Shown in pieces: positions 25,758-34,650 of a stretch of DNA of 45,695 nt (the first letter of the stretch is position 1; every line of letters starts with the position of its first letter). The stretch is taken from positions 1-45,695 of the forward strand of contig JAAZAD010000113.1 of NCBI GenBank assembly GCA_012514505.1. Reading direction: 5' to 3'. This stretch comes from Rhodococcus sp. (in: high G+C Gram-positive bacteria) (lineage in GTDB: Bacteria; Actinomycetota; Actinomycetes; Mycobacteriales; Mycobacteriaceae). Position numbers and translations under genes: made by a program. Below the pieces are notes generated by a model that searched no databases, was not told where the DNA came from, and saw nothing but the letters and a program-made list of their open reading frames with translations.

Positions 25758-27305
25758 TCACCGTCGGGGGCCGATTATGCGCTCTGCGGCGAGCTTCCCG
25801 GAGATCAGAACGGTGGGTACACCGACACCCGGAACCGTGCTCGATCCAGCGAGGACGACGTTGTCGAGCCCGCTCACCATGTTGCTTCGCCGGAAGGGTC
25901 CGGTTTGCCGGAAAATGTGTGCAGAAGCGAACGGACTTCCCGCGGACATACCTTTTTCTGCCCACGTCACAGGCGTGTCGGCATGGTCGATCTCGAAGTG
26001 CTCGGTGATGCCCACGTATCCGCGTCGTTCGAGACAGCCGATAAGTTCGGCCGAGTACGGCTCGGTGATCGACGGCCAGTGCAACGGCGCGCTGTCGAGG
26101 TTGGGGCATGGAGCCAGAACCGAAAGCGGTTCGAGTTCCACACCCCCACGTTCGATCACAAGTGTGTGATCCGTCACCGCCGGCCGGGTGATCAGAAGAG
26201 AAGGGTCGGACATCAGGCGCCCGCGACCTGCTCGTGCGGTGATTTGCCGGAAGGTGCGCTCCCACGCGTGCCCGAAATCGATCGTGTGGTGTCGCTGCGG
26301 CCACTGTTGCGTGACGGCGCGCGGAATCGTGCCGTGCAGGACGACGGCGGAGGGGGAGATCCGTGCGCGGCGTGGAACAGCCCGGACCGTGGGCCGGAGG
26401 AGGTCGTCGACGACCGCGACGTCCGGGGTCATCACGACGGTGTCGCAGGCGATCCGTTCACCGTTGCTCAGCCGCACGGCACGAACACGGCCGTCCCCGG
26501 CGTCGAGGCCGGTCACGGTCGAATCGAACAGCAGTGTGCCGCCGGCGCGCACGAAGGCATCGGCCATTGCCTGTCCGATGGTGCGCATTCCACCTTCCGG
26601 GAAATACACACCCAGGGACGTGTCCATGTGTGCGATCGCCCCGTAAACGGCGAGTGCCCGTGCGGGAGCGACGCCCGCGTAGAGCGCCTGGAAGGTGAAG
26701 ATGCGGCGCAAGCGGACATCGGTCAGATGTCGGCCGACCTGCGGACCCAGACGGCCGAATCCTCCGAGTCGGACCAACTGCACCAGGTCCTTCAGCGCAC
26801 CGCGGGACGACACGAGATCGAGCGGCGAATCGAAGTTGGAGTCCATGAATCGGTCGAACTCGGCGTCGAAGATATCGCCGAGCCAACCGCGGAGTTGCAG
26901 GTATCGACGCGCCTCGTCGGGCCCGCAGAGTTCCGCTACGGCGGCTGCCATTCGTTGGGGATCGGAATGCACGTCCAGTGAGGTTCCGTCAGCGAAGCGT
27001 GCGTGATAGGCGGGATCGAGCTTGTGAGAGACCAGAACCGGGCGAGTAGTGGCGGGGTCTGCGCCGACTGCTGCCAACGCCTGGTCGACGAGTTCGGGCA
27101 TTGTCAGGACGGTGGCACCGTTGTCGATGTCGTAGTCCGCGAACCCGTAGGTGCCTACCCGGCCGCCCGGGGTGCTGTCCCGCTCGACCAGGGTCACCCG
27201 TCGGCCGGAACCGAGAAGGTGAAGGGCTGCAGACAGGCCGGCCAAGCCTGCGCCGACCACCACGATGTGATCGGTACTACCGGTGACCGTTCGGTTCGAT
27301 CCCAC
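25758..27305 (-). CDS. crtI: Phytoene desaturase CrtI
   Basis: 515-residue FAD enzyme that introduces double bases of conjugation into phytoene to give neurosporene or lycopene. The dinucleotide-binding fold is at about 14-48: HIVVVGAGLAGLSAALHLLGSG followed by VERDSTPGGRVGTY. The C-terminal bacterial phytoene dehydrogenase signature is present: FRRSNMVSGLDNVVLAGSSTVPGVGVPTVLISGKLAAERI. GTG start at 27305, 18 bp after the prenyl synthase stop. The 119-bp gap to mptA downstream could hold a second promoter. The number of desaturation steps cannot be read from sequence. Confidence 0.92.
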   Translation of the reverse strand: MGSNRTVTGSTDHIVVVGAGLAGLSAALHLLGSGRRVTLVERDSTPGGRVGTYGFADYDIDNGATVLTMPELVDQALAAVGADPATTRPVLVSHKLDPAYHARFADGTSLDVHSDPQRMAAAVAELCGPDEARRYLQLRGWLGDIFDAEFDRFMDSNFDSPLDLVSSRGALKDLVQLVRLGGFGRLGPQVGRHLTDVRLRRIFTFQALYAGVAPARALAVYGAIAHMDTSLGVYFPEGGMRTIGQAMADAFVRAGGTLLFDSTVTGLDAGDGRVRAVRLSNGERIACDTVVMTPDVAVVDDLLRPTVRAVPRRARISPSAVVLHGTIPRAVTQQWPQRHHTIDFGHAWERTFRQITARAGRGRLMSDPSLLITRPAVTDHTLVIERGGVELEPLSVLAPCPNLDSAPLHWPSITEPYSAELIGCLERRGYVGITEHFEIDHADTPVTWAEKGMSAGSPFASAHIFRQTGPFRRSNMVSGLDNVVLAGSSTVPGVGVPTVLISGKLAAERIIGPRR

Positions 27306-27323
27306 TGTGACTCCAGCCGGCCG

Positions 27324-28421
27324 TCAGGACGCGCGACTCGTGGCGGCGATCGCCATGTCCGTGAGCATCTCCTTGGCCTCCTGCGTGGCGGAACTCGCAT
27401 GGAGCTGGGCGATCGCGCCTTCCGTCAGGGTGGTGATGCGTTGTTCCATGTCGTCGACGGCGCCGAGTTCTGTGATGGCGCGTCGAAGTACGTCCACTTC
27501 CGAATCGGTCAGATCGCTCCCGATTCCGTTTCGGAGGAGCCCGGCAGCAGTGGGATCCGACGCGTCCGCGCGTTGCAGGGCAGTGGCGAACAAGACGGTT
27601 CGTTTGCCGGCACGAAGGTCGTCGCCGGAGGGCTTTCCTGTGACGACCGGGTCACCGAACACACCGAGAACGTCGTCGCGGAGTTGGAAAGCAATTCCGA
27701 TATCGCGCCCGAACCGGCGGTAGTCGCGGACGAGGGCCGGATCGGCGCCGGCGAGTTCGGCGCCCAAATGCAGTGGCCGTTCGATCGTATACGCAGCGGT
27801 TTTGTACCGATTTACGCGTAACGCTGCCTCGATCGACTCGTCGCCACCCGCCTCACCGGAAATGTCGAGGAACTGGCCGCCGAGCACCTCGGTTCGCATG
27901 GCCGACCAGACAGGGGAGACGCGTGCGGCGGCGGCAGGGGTGATCCCGGAATCTCGGATCATGTCGTCGGCCCAGGCGAGGGCGAGATCGCCGAGAAGAA
28001 TCGCCACGGCCTCGCCGAAGCGATGTGCGTCGCCGCTCCAGCCCTGGTTCCGGTGCGATTCGGCGAACTCCACGTGGATAGTGGGGAACCCGCGCCGGGT
28101 GGTGGAGGCGTCGATGATGTCGTCGTGCACCAACGCACAAGCCTGTACGAGCTCGAGTGCCGAACAGGCCCGCAGCACGGACTCGGCATCCGCGCCGTCA
28201 GGGTTGCCGCCGGCTCCCAACCATCCGGTCCAGGCGAACGAAGGGCGCACCCGTTTGCCGCCACGCAGCACGAAACTCTCGAGCGCGTTCACAGCCGCGC
28301 GATAGTCACCGCCGAGATCATCGACGACGGCTGCTCGCGAGGCGAAGAACTCGAGAAGGGCAGTCTCGACCCGTGCCGCGAGTGCGGTTGGTCGCGGTCC
28401 AGCGGACAGAATGGCCTCCAA
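27324..28421 (-). CDS. idsA: Geranylgeranyl diphosphate synthase (IdsA/CrtE type)
   Basis: 365-residue trans-isoprenyl diphosphate synthase. The first Asp-rich motif LVHDDIIDASTTRRG (DDIID at 100-104) and the second, FQLRDDVLGVFGD with GKPSGDDLRAGKRT, are intact. Position matches Rv2173 (idsA2), and the clustering with crtI and crtB suggests that the product is the C20 precursor for carotenoids. The only plausible start is TTG at 28421; a stop codon lies in frame shortly upstream. A TATGGT box on the minus strand near 28450 could be its -10. It is the first gene of the run and is divergent from metF. Confidence 0.91.
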   Translation of the reverse strand: MEAILSAGPRPTALAARVETALLEFFASRAAVVDDLGGDYRAAVNALESFVLRGGKRVRPSFAWTGWLGAGGNPDGADAESVLRACSALELVQACALVHDDIIDASTTRRGFPTIHVEFAESHRNQGWSGDAHRFGEAVAILLGDLALAWADDMIRDSGITPAAAARVSPVWSAMRTEVLGGQFLDISGEAGGDESIEAALRVNRYKTAAYTIERPLHLGAELAGADPALVRDYRRFGRDIGIAFQLRDDVLGVFGDPVVTGKPSGDDLRAGKRTVLFATALQRADASDPTAAGLLRNGIGSDLTDSEVDVLRRAITELGAVDDMEQRITTLTEGAIAQLHASSATQEAKEMLTDMAIAATSRAS

Positions 28422-28533
28422 GCTCGGGGTCTACGTGAATCATGAACCACCATAGTGAACCCAAAAGTCGGCCGCAGGCTGGGGATATGGTCGTGGACGT
28501 GGACGCAGTGTCCGGTTCGGCCCTGATCGAACA

Positions 28534-28545
28534 TATGCTGGACGG
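28534..28545 (+). promoter_or_regulatory. Likely leaderless promoter of metF
   Basis: TATGCT at 28534-28539 ends 6 nt before the GTG start at 28546, with no ribosome binding site between them. This is the spacing expected when transcription begins at or next to the start codon. The 124-bp divergent region shared with the prenyl synthase gene holds no other clear element. Confidence 0.45.
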
Positions 28546-29574
28546 GTGACATTCGATTCCGTCAGGGGACGCGCCAGCGAAGGTTGGGCGACTCGCACTC
28601 CGTCCATCGTCGACCGGATAGGTGTATCCAATGATGGCCGGGTGCCGTTCTCGGTCGAGTTCTCACCACCTCGTGACGAAATGGCCGAGGCGAGGTTGTG
28701 GCGTGCCGTCCGGGTGTTCGAACGGCTCGGTCCGGCATTCGTATCGATGACCTATGGAGCGGGCGGCTCCACCCGGGACCGCACGGTTCGGGTGACGGGT
28801 CAGCTCGCCGAGGAAACGACATTGCTGCCGGTTGCGCACCTCACTGCGGTGTCGCACAGTGTCGACGAATTGCGATCCATGGTCGGCGCGTACGCAGACC
28901 GGGGTATCAGCAACATTCTGGTCTTGCGTGGTGACCCGCCCGGTGACCCACTCGGGGAGTGGCAGAAGCATCCGGAAGGTGTCGAGTACGCGGAAGAACT
29001 CGTCCGGTTGGTGCGCGACCTCGGTGACTTCCATGTCGGGGTCGCCTCGTTCCCCGAGGGGCATTACCGCGCCCCCGATCTTGCCCACGACACTCGCTAC
29101 CTGGTGTCGAAACTGCGTGCCGGCGCCGAGTATTCGATCACCCAGATGTTCTTCGACGTCGATGACTACCTGCGCTTGCGGGATCGAGTCAGCGCGTATG
29201 ACCCAGAGCAGGGAAGCAAGCCGATCATCCCCGAGATCATGCCGGTCACCTCGCTGCGATCGGTGCGCCGCATGCTCGAACTGTCCGGTTCTTCACTGCC
29301 CGCACACCTCGAGCGGAAGTTCGACCTCGCGGCCGGTGACGGTCCGGAGGAGAATCGCGCCGCAGTGCGCGAGATCGGGATAGACCTCGCCACCGAGATG
29401 AGCGAAAGGCTGATCGCCGAAGGCGCGCCTGCGCTGCATTTCATCACCCTCAACTACGCGCGTGCCACCAGTGAAGTGCTCGAGAGGCTTGGTGACAAAG
29501 TCGGGTCCGGAGCGGCGGAGCCGTCCGCGTCGTCGGTCGACGCGGCCCGCGCCGGGTCTGCTTCGGTCAGCTGA
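28546..29574 (+). CDS. metF: 5,10-methylenetetrahydrofolate reductase (MetF family, Rv2172c-like)
   Basis: 342-residue TIM-barrel protein: PFSVEFSPPRDEMAEARLW carries the catalytic-type Glu of the MetF fold, SMTYGAGGSTRDRTVRV the folate/flavin-binding block, and ILVLRGDPPGD and SITQMFFDVDDYLRLRD later blocks. The family reduces methylene-THF to methyl-THF for methionine synthesis; the mycobacterial homologue Rv2172c was described as an atypical reductase, as I recall. GTG start without a Shine-Dalgarno and with TATGCT just upstream suggests leaderless expression. Its last 8 bp overlap the end of the convergent glycosyltransferase gene. Confidence 0.92.
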   Translation: MTFDSVRGRASEGWATRTPSIVDRIGVSNDGRVPFSVEFSPPRDEMAEARLWRAVRVFERLGPAFVSMTYGAGGSTRDRTVRVTGQLAEETTLLPVAHLTAVSHSVDELRSMVGAYADRGISNILVLRGDPPGDPLGEWQKHPEGVEYAEELVRLVRDLGDFHVGVASFPEGHYRAPDLAHDTRYLVSKLRAGAEYSITQMFFDVDDYLRLRDRVSAYDPEQGSKPIIPEIMPVTSLRSVRRMLELSGSSLPAHLERKFDLAAGDGPEENRAAVREIGIDLATEMSERLIAEGAPALHFITLNYARATSEVLERLGDKVGSGAAEPSASSVDAARAGSASVS

Positions 29575-30730
29575 GAGAGCGACCCTTCCACTGTGCCCGC
29601 CCACGTCGGTGGGCGCAGTGCGACGCGGCTGTGAGGCTTATGGCCGCCAGAATCGAGACCGGGTGGGCCGCAGCGTCGAACACATCGGTGGCGCGAGGGC
29701 GCGCCCCCTTCTCGAGGCTTCGCGCGAGCAGTCGTGATCCGGTCGCTGCGGCGTAGGCGGCGAAAGCCCACCGCCTGATCGGTCCGCGTCCCGCGATCAT
29801 CGCGGTGGGTGGCACGACGTAGGCGAGTACCGCTGCGGCCGACGCCGCGACGGCACCGGTCGGTGTGCCGAACGCGGTCCACAGCCAGCGGCCGTAGCCT
29901 TCCCACAGCGACTGCGCGCCGTCGTACATTCGGCACTCGGCGTAACGGCCGGCCGCCACCACGGCTGTCCGAAACCCGGATCTGCGCATCACCCGTGCGA
30001 TGTCCAGATCTTCGGTGACGCTGGTGGCAACGCTGCGATGACCGCCGACCGCGCGGTACGCCTCCGCGTCGAACACCAGAAACTGCCCGCACGCGACGAC
30101 GGTGGATCCTCGGGAGTCACGGTTTGCGAATGCGGTGGGAAGCGTCGAGGCCCAGGACCATGCAAGAAGTGGCTGCACCATCCGTTCCGGCCACGACTGC
30201 GCGCGCTGGTACGGCCACGGGCTGAGGAGTTCGACCCCTCGAAGCCGTGCGTCGTGACAGGCCACCGCGAGGGCGTTCCGATGCAAACGCACGTCAGCGT
30301 CGAGGAAGACGACCATTCCGGCCTCTGGAATGTCCATTTCGGCCCCGAGCGCCGCCACGCAAGCGGCGGGCTTGCCGAGCCACCCGGGTGGTGGTTCGGT
30401 GCTCCCACGGACCACCACGAATCGGAGGTCGCCCGCGCACGATTGTTCTGCGACGTCGGACGTGCCGTCCGTGGAGTTGTCGTCGTAGACGTATACCCGA
30501 AGTCGAGCAACCCCGGTCTGCGCGCGCAGGTCCTCGAGGAGGGCAGATATCCGCAGGCGCTCATTACGGGCGGGAACGACGACCGTCACCGGCTCGTCGA
30601 AGGTGCGAGGAGTGGCGCCGGGCGTCAGGCGAGGGGTGCTAGCGGCATTGACAGCAGTGACAACGAACCCGAGGCCCGAAATCGCAGCCGCCGCTTTGAC
30701 CGTCACATCCGACACAGTGGTTCCGAACAC
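29567..30730 (-). CDS. Membrane family 2 glycosyltransferase, possibly carotenoid glycosyltransferase
   Basis: 387 residues with a GT2 domain: VTVVVPARNERLRI, VYDDNSTDGT, GWLGKPAACVAALG, VVFLDADVRLH (DxD-type) and TEDLDIARVMRRSG. Hydrophobic segments lie at the N-terminus (about 10-28) and the C-terminus (VAASAAAVLAYVVPPTAMI and AHPVSILAAISLTAAS). It resembles the CruC/CruG/CrtQ type that glucosylates carotenoids, and the nearby CruF-like and crtO genes support this. The donor and acceptor are inference. GTG start at 30730; the stop overlaps metF by 8 bp on the other strand. Upstream lppM is 27 bp away. Confidence 0.82.
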   Translation of the reverse strand: MFGTTVSDVTVKAAAAISGLGFVVTAVNAASTPRLTPGATPRTFDEPVTVVVPARNERLRISALLEDLRAQTGVARLRVYVYDDNSTDGTSDVAEQSCAGDLRFVVVRGSTEPPPGWLGKPAACVAALGAEMDIPEAGMVVFLDADVRLHRNALAVACHDARLRGVELLSPWPYQRAQSWPERMVQPLLAWSWASTLPTAFANRDSRGSTVVACGQFLVFDAEAYRAVGGHRSVATSVTEDLDIARVMRRSGFRTAVVAAGRYAECRMYDGAQSLWEGYGRWLWTAFGTPTGAVAASAAAVLAYVVPPTAMIAGRGPIRRWAFAAYAAATGSRLLARSLEKGARPRATDVFDAAAHPVSILAAISLTAASHCAHRRGRAQWKGRSLS

Positions 30731-30757
30731 GATGACCTCGAACAGGACCCGAAGAGG

Positions 30758-31504
30758 CTACCCGTCGGACCCGGACGACGAGTTGCGGCGTCCGCTACCG
30801 ACTGCCGGTTCCTTGTTGCGTCCCATCCACGCGAGCGCGGCGACGATGACGGCGACACCGATCGTGACCCCGCCGACGATCCCCGCCCAACCGGCGAAGG
30901 ACCGAGTGTTGGGATCTGCGTACCGCACTTCTGCGCGAATCGTGCTCTTCTCACCCGCGGGGAGTTTCCACGACACGATCGAGTCGCCGTCGCGGGTACC
31001 GTTCGTCGTGGCGATGCGGGCAGGGAAGGCAATGGTGAATTGAATGTCGGATCCCGTGGCCGGTACCGATTCGAGATCGGCCCTGCCGTCGAGCGTCACG
31101 AAGTCGCCCGAGCGCTTCAGCGAGAGCTGGAAAGATCCGGCCGCCTGCTCACTCATTGCGCCGAGTTGTGACACGTCGCCGAACGTCAGATCGCTGAAGA
31201 AGACCTGGGAGCCGACATAGCCGTCCTGCTTGTACTCCTGGACTCGAATCTTGTCGGCCAACGAGTCCGGCGGCACCAGCTGCGGACCCTTGTCTGCCTC
31301 GTCGACCGGTACGGTCGCGGCCACGATTTGCCCGGAGACCCTGTCGTTCGCCGAGACTCCCATTGACACCTGCACGCGCAGACATGCGGTGAGGGCTGGG
31401 AGAAGGAACAGTCCGAGGAGGACGATGGACAGAGCTCGGCGCCCGGAACGCCGGGGCGTGGCGGTGATCGAGGGCAGTTGCACAGGGCTATCGTGCCAGG
31501 GCAC
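30758..31504 (-). CDS. lppM: LppM-like lipoprotein
   Basis: 248-residue lipoprotein corresponding to Rv2171. The basic region RRSGRRALS is followed by the hydrophobic stretch IVLLGLFLLPALTAC, a clear lipobox, so Cys41 should be lipidated. A beta-rich domain follows, then a C-terminal membrane helix (GWAGIVGGVTIGVAVIVAALAWMG) and a short polar tail. GTG at 31483, seven codons downstream, is an equally plausible start. The mycobacterial protein has been linked to phosphatidylinositol mannoside binding and phagosome effects, as I recall. It lies in a minus-strand run between the CruF-like and glycosyltransferase genes. Confidence 0.88.
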   Translation of the reverse strand: MPWHDSPVQLPSITATPRRSGRRALSIVLLGLFLLPALTACLRVQVSMGVSANDRVSGQIVAATVPVDEADKGPQLVPPDSLADKIRVQEYKQDGYVGSQVFFSDLTFGDVSQLGAMSEQAAGSFQLSLKRSGDFVTLDGRADLESVPATGSDIQFTIAFPARIATTNGTRDGDSIVSWKLPAGEKSTIRAEVRYADPNTRSFAGWAGIVGGVTIGVAVIVAALAWMGRNKEPAVGSGRRNSSSGSDG

Positions 31505-31567
31505 GAGTATCGGAGTGGGAGCGCGGGGGGTGTGTTGCGTTCCGGCGTCGTATGCGAGCGGCCCGAC

Positions 31568-32368
31568 TCACCGTTCGTTTGTTCGTCGGGGGAGGATCTG
31601 GCGCAGAAGTGGAATGCCCAGGACTCCCATCACCGCGAGTCCATAGACCGCGGAATACAGCAGTTCTGGAGGGTCGAGAAACACCGAATGTGCGAGAGCG
31701 GACCCGAGCCATGTCCACAGAAACAACACGACCGGAACCGTGTCGCGCGCAGGGGTGGCGCTCGTGCGGGGGCCCACGTTCGAGTCGACCGCCTCCATCA
31801 CGAGGACCATCACTGTCGCAACGACCACCCACCCCAGGTAGTTGGTCAGTGGAATGTGATCGATTCCGGGCAGTCCGGCGTCGGTGACACACCACCACCA
31901 TTGACCGTCTGCGACCATCTGTGCGTCCAGATACAGATCCCAACCGACCACTCCGACGACGGTGAGTGCCGCGCCTGCCGATCGGGAACGGGCGATTCGG
32001 CTCGCCACGCACCACACGGGATAGAAGCCGGCGGTCCAGGCGAAGGGGACGACCAAAGGGACACCTGCGATGGTCGGTCCGAGTCTGTCGGAAGCGTACG
32101 AGTAGCAGCCGTACGGTATGCCCGTGGCGGTCCCCACGATCTCCGAGGCCAGTCCGATGCCCGCCGTGGCGAGCAACAGCAAGCCGGCCCAGCGAAGTCC
32201 GCGTGTGGACGCGGCGTGCGTGAGAGCTGCGGCGGCAAGAAGAACCACGACGAGCACCGTCACCAGATCTCTGGCTCGGCCGTCGGTCAGGGGATAGGCG
32301 ATCTGCGCTGCAATGGCGGCGGCTGCGAGCGCCACGGCCGCGGGCGTGCCGGTGCCTGGCCGATTCAT
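31568..32368 (-). CDS. CruF-like carotenoid biosynthesis membrane protein
   Basis: 266-residue polytopic membrane protein with about seven to eight helices. The block IGLASEIVGTATGIPYGCYSY, the later VGWDLYLDAQMVADGQWWWC and PLTNYLGWVVVATVMVLVME are the signature of the CruF / carotenoid 1',2'-hydratase family. Members hydrate the acyclic end of gamma-carotene or bacterioruberin precursors. A longer frame exists upstream but is antisense to crtO; ATG at 32368 overlaps the crtO stop (ATGA), indicating translational coupling. With crtO and the glycosyltransferase it would modify a monocyclic carotenoid. Its reaction here is inference. Confidence 0.86.
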   Translation of the reverse strand: MNRPGTGTPAAVALAAAAIAAQIAYPLTDGRARDLVTVLVVVLLAAAALTHAASTRGLRWAGLLLLATAGIGLASEIVGTATGIPYGCYSYASDRLGPTIAGVPLVVPFAWTAGFYPVWCVASRIARSRSAGAALTVVGVVGWDLYLDAQMVADGQWWWCVTDAGLPGIDHIPLTNYLGWVVVATVMVLVMEAVDSNVGPRTSATPARDTVPVVLFLWTWLGSALAHSVFLDPPELLYSAVYGLAVMGVLGIPLLRQILPRRTNER

Positions 32369-33972
32369 GTCTTCGGGCGTCTGTGGAACATCGTTCGCAC
32401 GCGAGCGCGAGAGTTGTCGCCCAATGCGATACGCGCAGCACTGCGACCGCTGGCACCGGAGACACCTCCGCCCGGGTGGGTCGACGCTCCGGTGAGGTAG
32501 AGCCCGTTTGCGCCGGGCACCCGATGCCCGGACAGTTCCGGGATCGGCCGCCACATCATCATCTGATCCAGCGACATCTCGACGTGCATGACATTTCCGC
32601 CGATCAATCCCATCTCTTCTTCGAGGTTCCTGGGCGATTGAACGTGCCTAGCGCGGACGGAATCGGTGAAACCAGGGGCGAGTGCCTCCATTTCGTTCAC
32701 GATGCGGTCCGCTTCCCGCTCCGCCAACCCGCTCCAGGACTCGTCCCCGGCCAATCGGTACGGCTGCCACTGCGACCAGAGTGTGACCTGGTGTTCGCCG
32801 GGCGGGCTGATGGTGGGGTCCAGGCCGCTGAAGCTCATACCGAGAACGGCTGGGCGGGGCGGGAGTTCGCCTGCCAGCGCCGACCCGTGTGCGAGTCGGA
32901 GGTGATTGCGATCCGACACCAGGAGCTGCAGACCGTTCGTCACGGCTGCATCGCCGTCGACAGTGTCGGCCGAGGGATAGTGGGGGAGGGCGTCGGTGGC
33001 GAGTCTCACGACCATTCCGATGCCCGGCCCCACCCGGATTCGGCGACGCCACCGGGCAAGCACGTCGGTGTCGAAGCCGCCACGTTCGAGGAGGTCGAGG
33101 GTCGTCAGAACGTGGCATCCGGCGATGACGGAACGTGAACGAACCTCGCGCCCAGATTCCGTCCGGGTGACCCAGTGGTCGCCACTGCGACGGAGCGAGG
33201 TCACGGCATCACCCGGTGACGTTCTGCCGCCGTCGGATTCGAGGCGCGAGGCGAGCGCTGTGGTCAATGCTCCGCTGCCACCGACCGCACGACCCGGAGG
33301 GATCGTGTGCATGAGGGCAGCGAATCCGACCATGGGCGCGGTGCCCGGTTCGGACATCGGCGGACCGGACTGAGCCCCGAACCAGGCGAGGGCCGCTTTG
33401 AGACGTTCGTCGTCGAAGAACTCGTCGAGTAGAGCGTCGCCCGATGCAAGGAACTGTCGGGACAGATCGATGCCGCCGCCGTCCGCGTCAAGGCCCCAGA
33501 AGGAAGAAACGAGGGCAGGCCCGGTCGGCGGTTTCGAGAAGGCCCGCATCACCCTGGTACTACGCGGTCCCCACACGTTGACGAATCGGCGGTAGGCGTC
33601 TGCTTCAGCAGCGCCGCACGCGGCTTCGATGGACCGGCAGGTGGCGTCGATGCTGCGGTGGAAGACGATCCCCGGCGCGTTGGAATTCGGCGGCGCCGGA
33701 GCGAACGCCCACGGATCGCAATCGAGATAGCGCAGGCCGTGGTCGGCGAGCTCGAGTTCTTCGATGATGCCGGTGTGCCTGATCATGATGTGGGCGGACG
33801 AACCACGATCGACCCGGTGCCCGGGAAAGCGTTCCACGGTGGATACCGCCCCACCGATAACCGTGTCGCGCTCGAACACTTCCACCGAGCGACCTGCGCG
33901 CGCCACGTAACAGGCGGCAACGAGGGCGTTGTGGCCCGAACCCACGACGGCGACGTCGACCATCTCGCTCAC
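32365..33972 (-). CDS. crtO: CrtO-type beta-carotene ketolase
   Basis: 535-residue FAD-dependent oxygenase closely resembling the Rhodococcus CrtO ketolase that I remember: VAVVGSGHNALVAACYVARAG, GGAVSTVERFPGHRVDRGSSAH, MSEPGTAPMVGFAALMH and the C-terminal GLYLTGASTHPGGGVSGASG. It introduces a 4-keto group into a beta-ionone ring, making 4-keto-gamma-carotene or canthaxanthin-type products. GTG at 33972 overlaps the GNAT stop (GTGA); ATG at 33963 is an alternative. The coupling to the CruF-like gene supports one pathway. It is not part of this block in M. tuberculosis. Confidence 0.9.
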   Translation of the reverse strand: MSEMVDVAVVGSGHNALVAACYVARAGRSVEVFERDTVIGGAVSTVERFPGHRVDRGSSAHIMIRHTGIIEELELADHGLRYLDCDPWAFAPAPPNSNAPGIVFHRSIDATCRSIEAACGAAEADAYRRFVNVWGPRSTRVMRAFSKPPTGPALVSSFWGLDADGGGIDLSRQFLASGDALLDEFFDDERLKAALAWFGAQSGPPMSEPGTAPMVGFAALMHTIPPGRAVGGSGALTTALASRLESDGGRTSPGDAVTSLRRSGDHWVTRTESGREVRSRSVIAGCHVLTTLDLLERGGFDTDVLARWRRRIRVGPGIGMVVRLATDALPHYPSADTVDGDAAVTNGLQLLVSDRNHLRLAHGSALAGELPPRPAVLGMSFSGLDPTISPPGEHQVTLWSQWQPYRLAGDESWSGLAEREADRIVNEMEALAPGFTDSVRARHVQSPRNLEEEMGLIGGNVMHVEMSLDQMMMWRPIPELSGHRVPGANGLYLTGASTHPGGGVSGASGRSAARIALGDNSRARVRTMFHRRPKT

Positions 33973-34592
33973 TGTGCGGTCTCTGCCTGCTGCACGGGCA
34001 GGTCCCTGCCCAACACCGCGAACGGGCGGCGATCACCCGTGAATTGGTAGTTGCGGAGCACGTCTCGAAACCCGAGTCGCCGGTACAGACGCCACGCACG
34101 ATTGTCCTCGTCTGCGATCTCGGGAGTGGACAGCAGGACCGCGCGTTCGGGTCGTCCCTCGAGTAGAAGTCTCAACAGACGCTCGCCGGTGCGGTTGCCC
34201 TGGGCAGAAGGGGCGACGTGCAGTTCGGTGAGTTCGAAGTAGCTACCGAGCGTGGCGTCGATTGCGGCGACGTCCCAGCCTGCGCGTTGCATGCCCACGC
34301 GGACTTGCTGATACCACCACTGGTCGGGTGACCCGCGGTATCCGTAGGCCACGGCGACGAGAGTTGCGGTGGTGGCCGCCTCGTCGGGTGCGACGCCCGG
34401 CTTGGGGGACAGCGCGCCCACGCCGTGCCATCCAGGTCGCCGCAGGTGCTCGGTCCACATGGGCGCCCGGTGGTACTCGGTGCCACGCGGATAGTCCATG
34501 GCGGCGACGTAGATCGACAGTGCTTCGTGCATACGTGCCTGAAAGTCGTCGGCGTCGAGCTCCACGACAAGAGGCATGCGCGCGTGCTTCAT
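33969..34592 (-). CDS. GNAT-family N-acetyltransferase (Rv2170-like)
   Basis: 207-residue cytoplasmic protein. The acetyl-CoA-binding segment is LTELHVAPSAQGNRTGERLLRLLLEG, followed by VLLSTPEIADEDNRAWRLYRRLGFRDVL, which is the GNAT motif A/B arrangement. The N-terminal half includes a long Trp-rich region (MWTEHLRRPGWHG, QWWYQQVRVGMQRAGW). In M. tuberculosis the corresponding protein was reported to acetylate lysines, including on isocitrate dehydrogenase, as I recall; this is not shown here. GAGAGG precedes the ATG. The start lies 58 bp from the SOS box and the stop overlaps the crtO start. Confidence 0.88.
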   Translation of the reverse strand: MKHARMPLVVELDADDFQARMHEALSIYVAAMDYPRGTEYHRAPMWTEHLRRPGWHGVGALSPKPGVAPDEAATTATLVAVAYGYRGSPDQWWYQQVRVGMQRAGWDVAAIDATLGSYFELTELHVAPSAQGNRTGERLLRLLLEGRPERAVLLSTPEIADEDNRAWRLYRRLGFRDVLRNYQFTGDRRPFAVLGRDLPVQQAETAQ

Positions 34593-34637
34593 ATCGACCA
34601 GTCTTACCTCTCTTGGCTATGTGTCGGTGGGTCCGGT

Positions 34638-34643
34638 TACATT
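34638..34643 (+). promoter_or_regulatory. -10 element next to the LexA box
   Basis: TACATT at 34638-34643 fits the TANNNT pattern and would place a plus-strand transcription start near 34650, exactly at the edge of the LexA box, so that LexA binding would block transcription. No clear -35 is seen. Confidence 0.5.
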
Positions 34644-34650
34644 GAATCTG

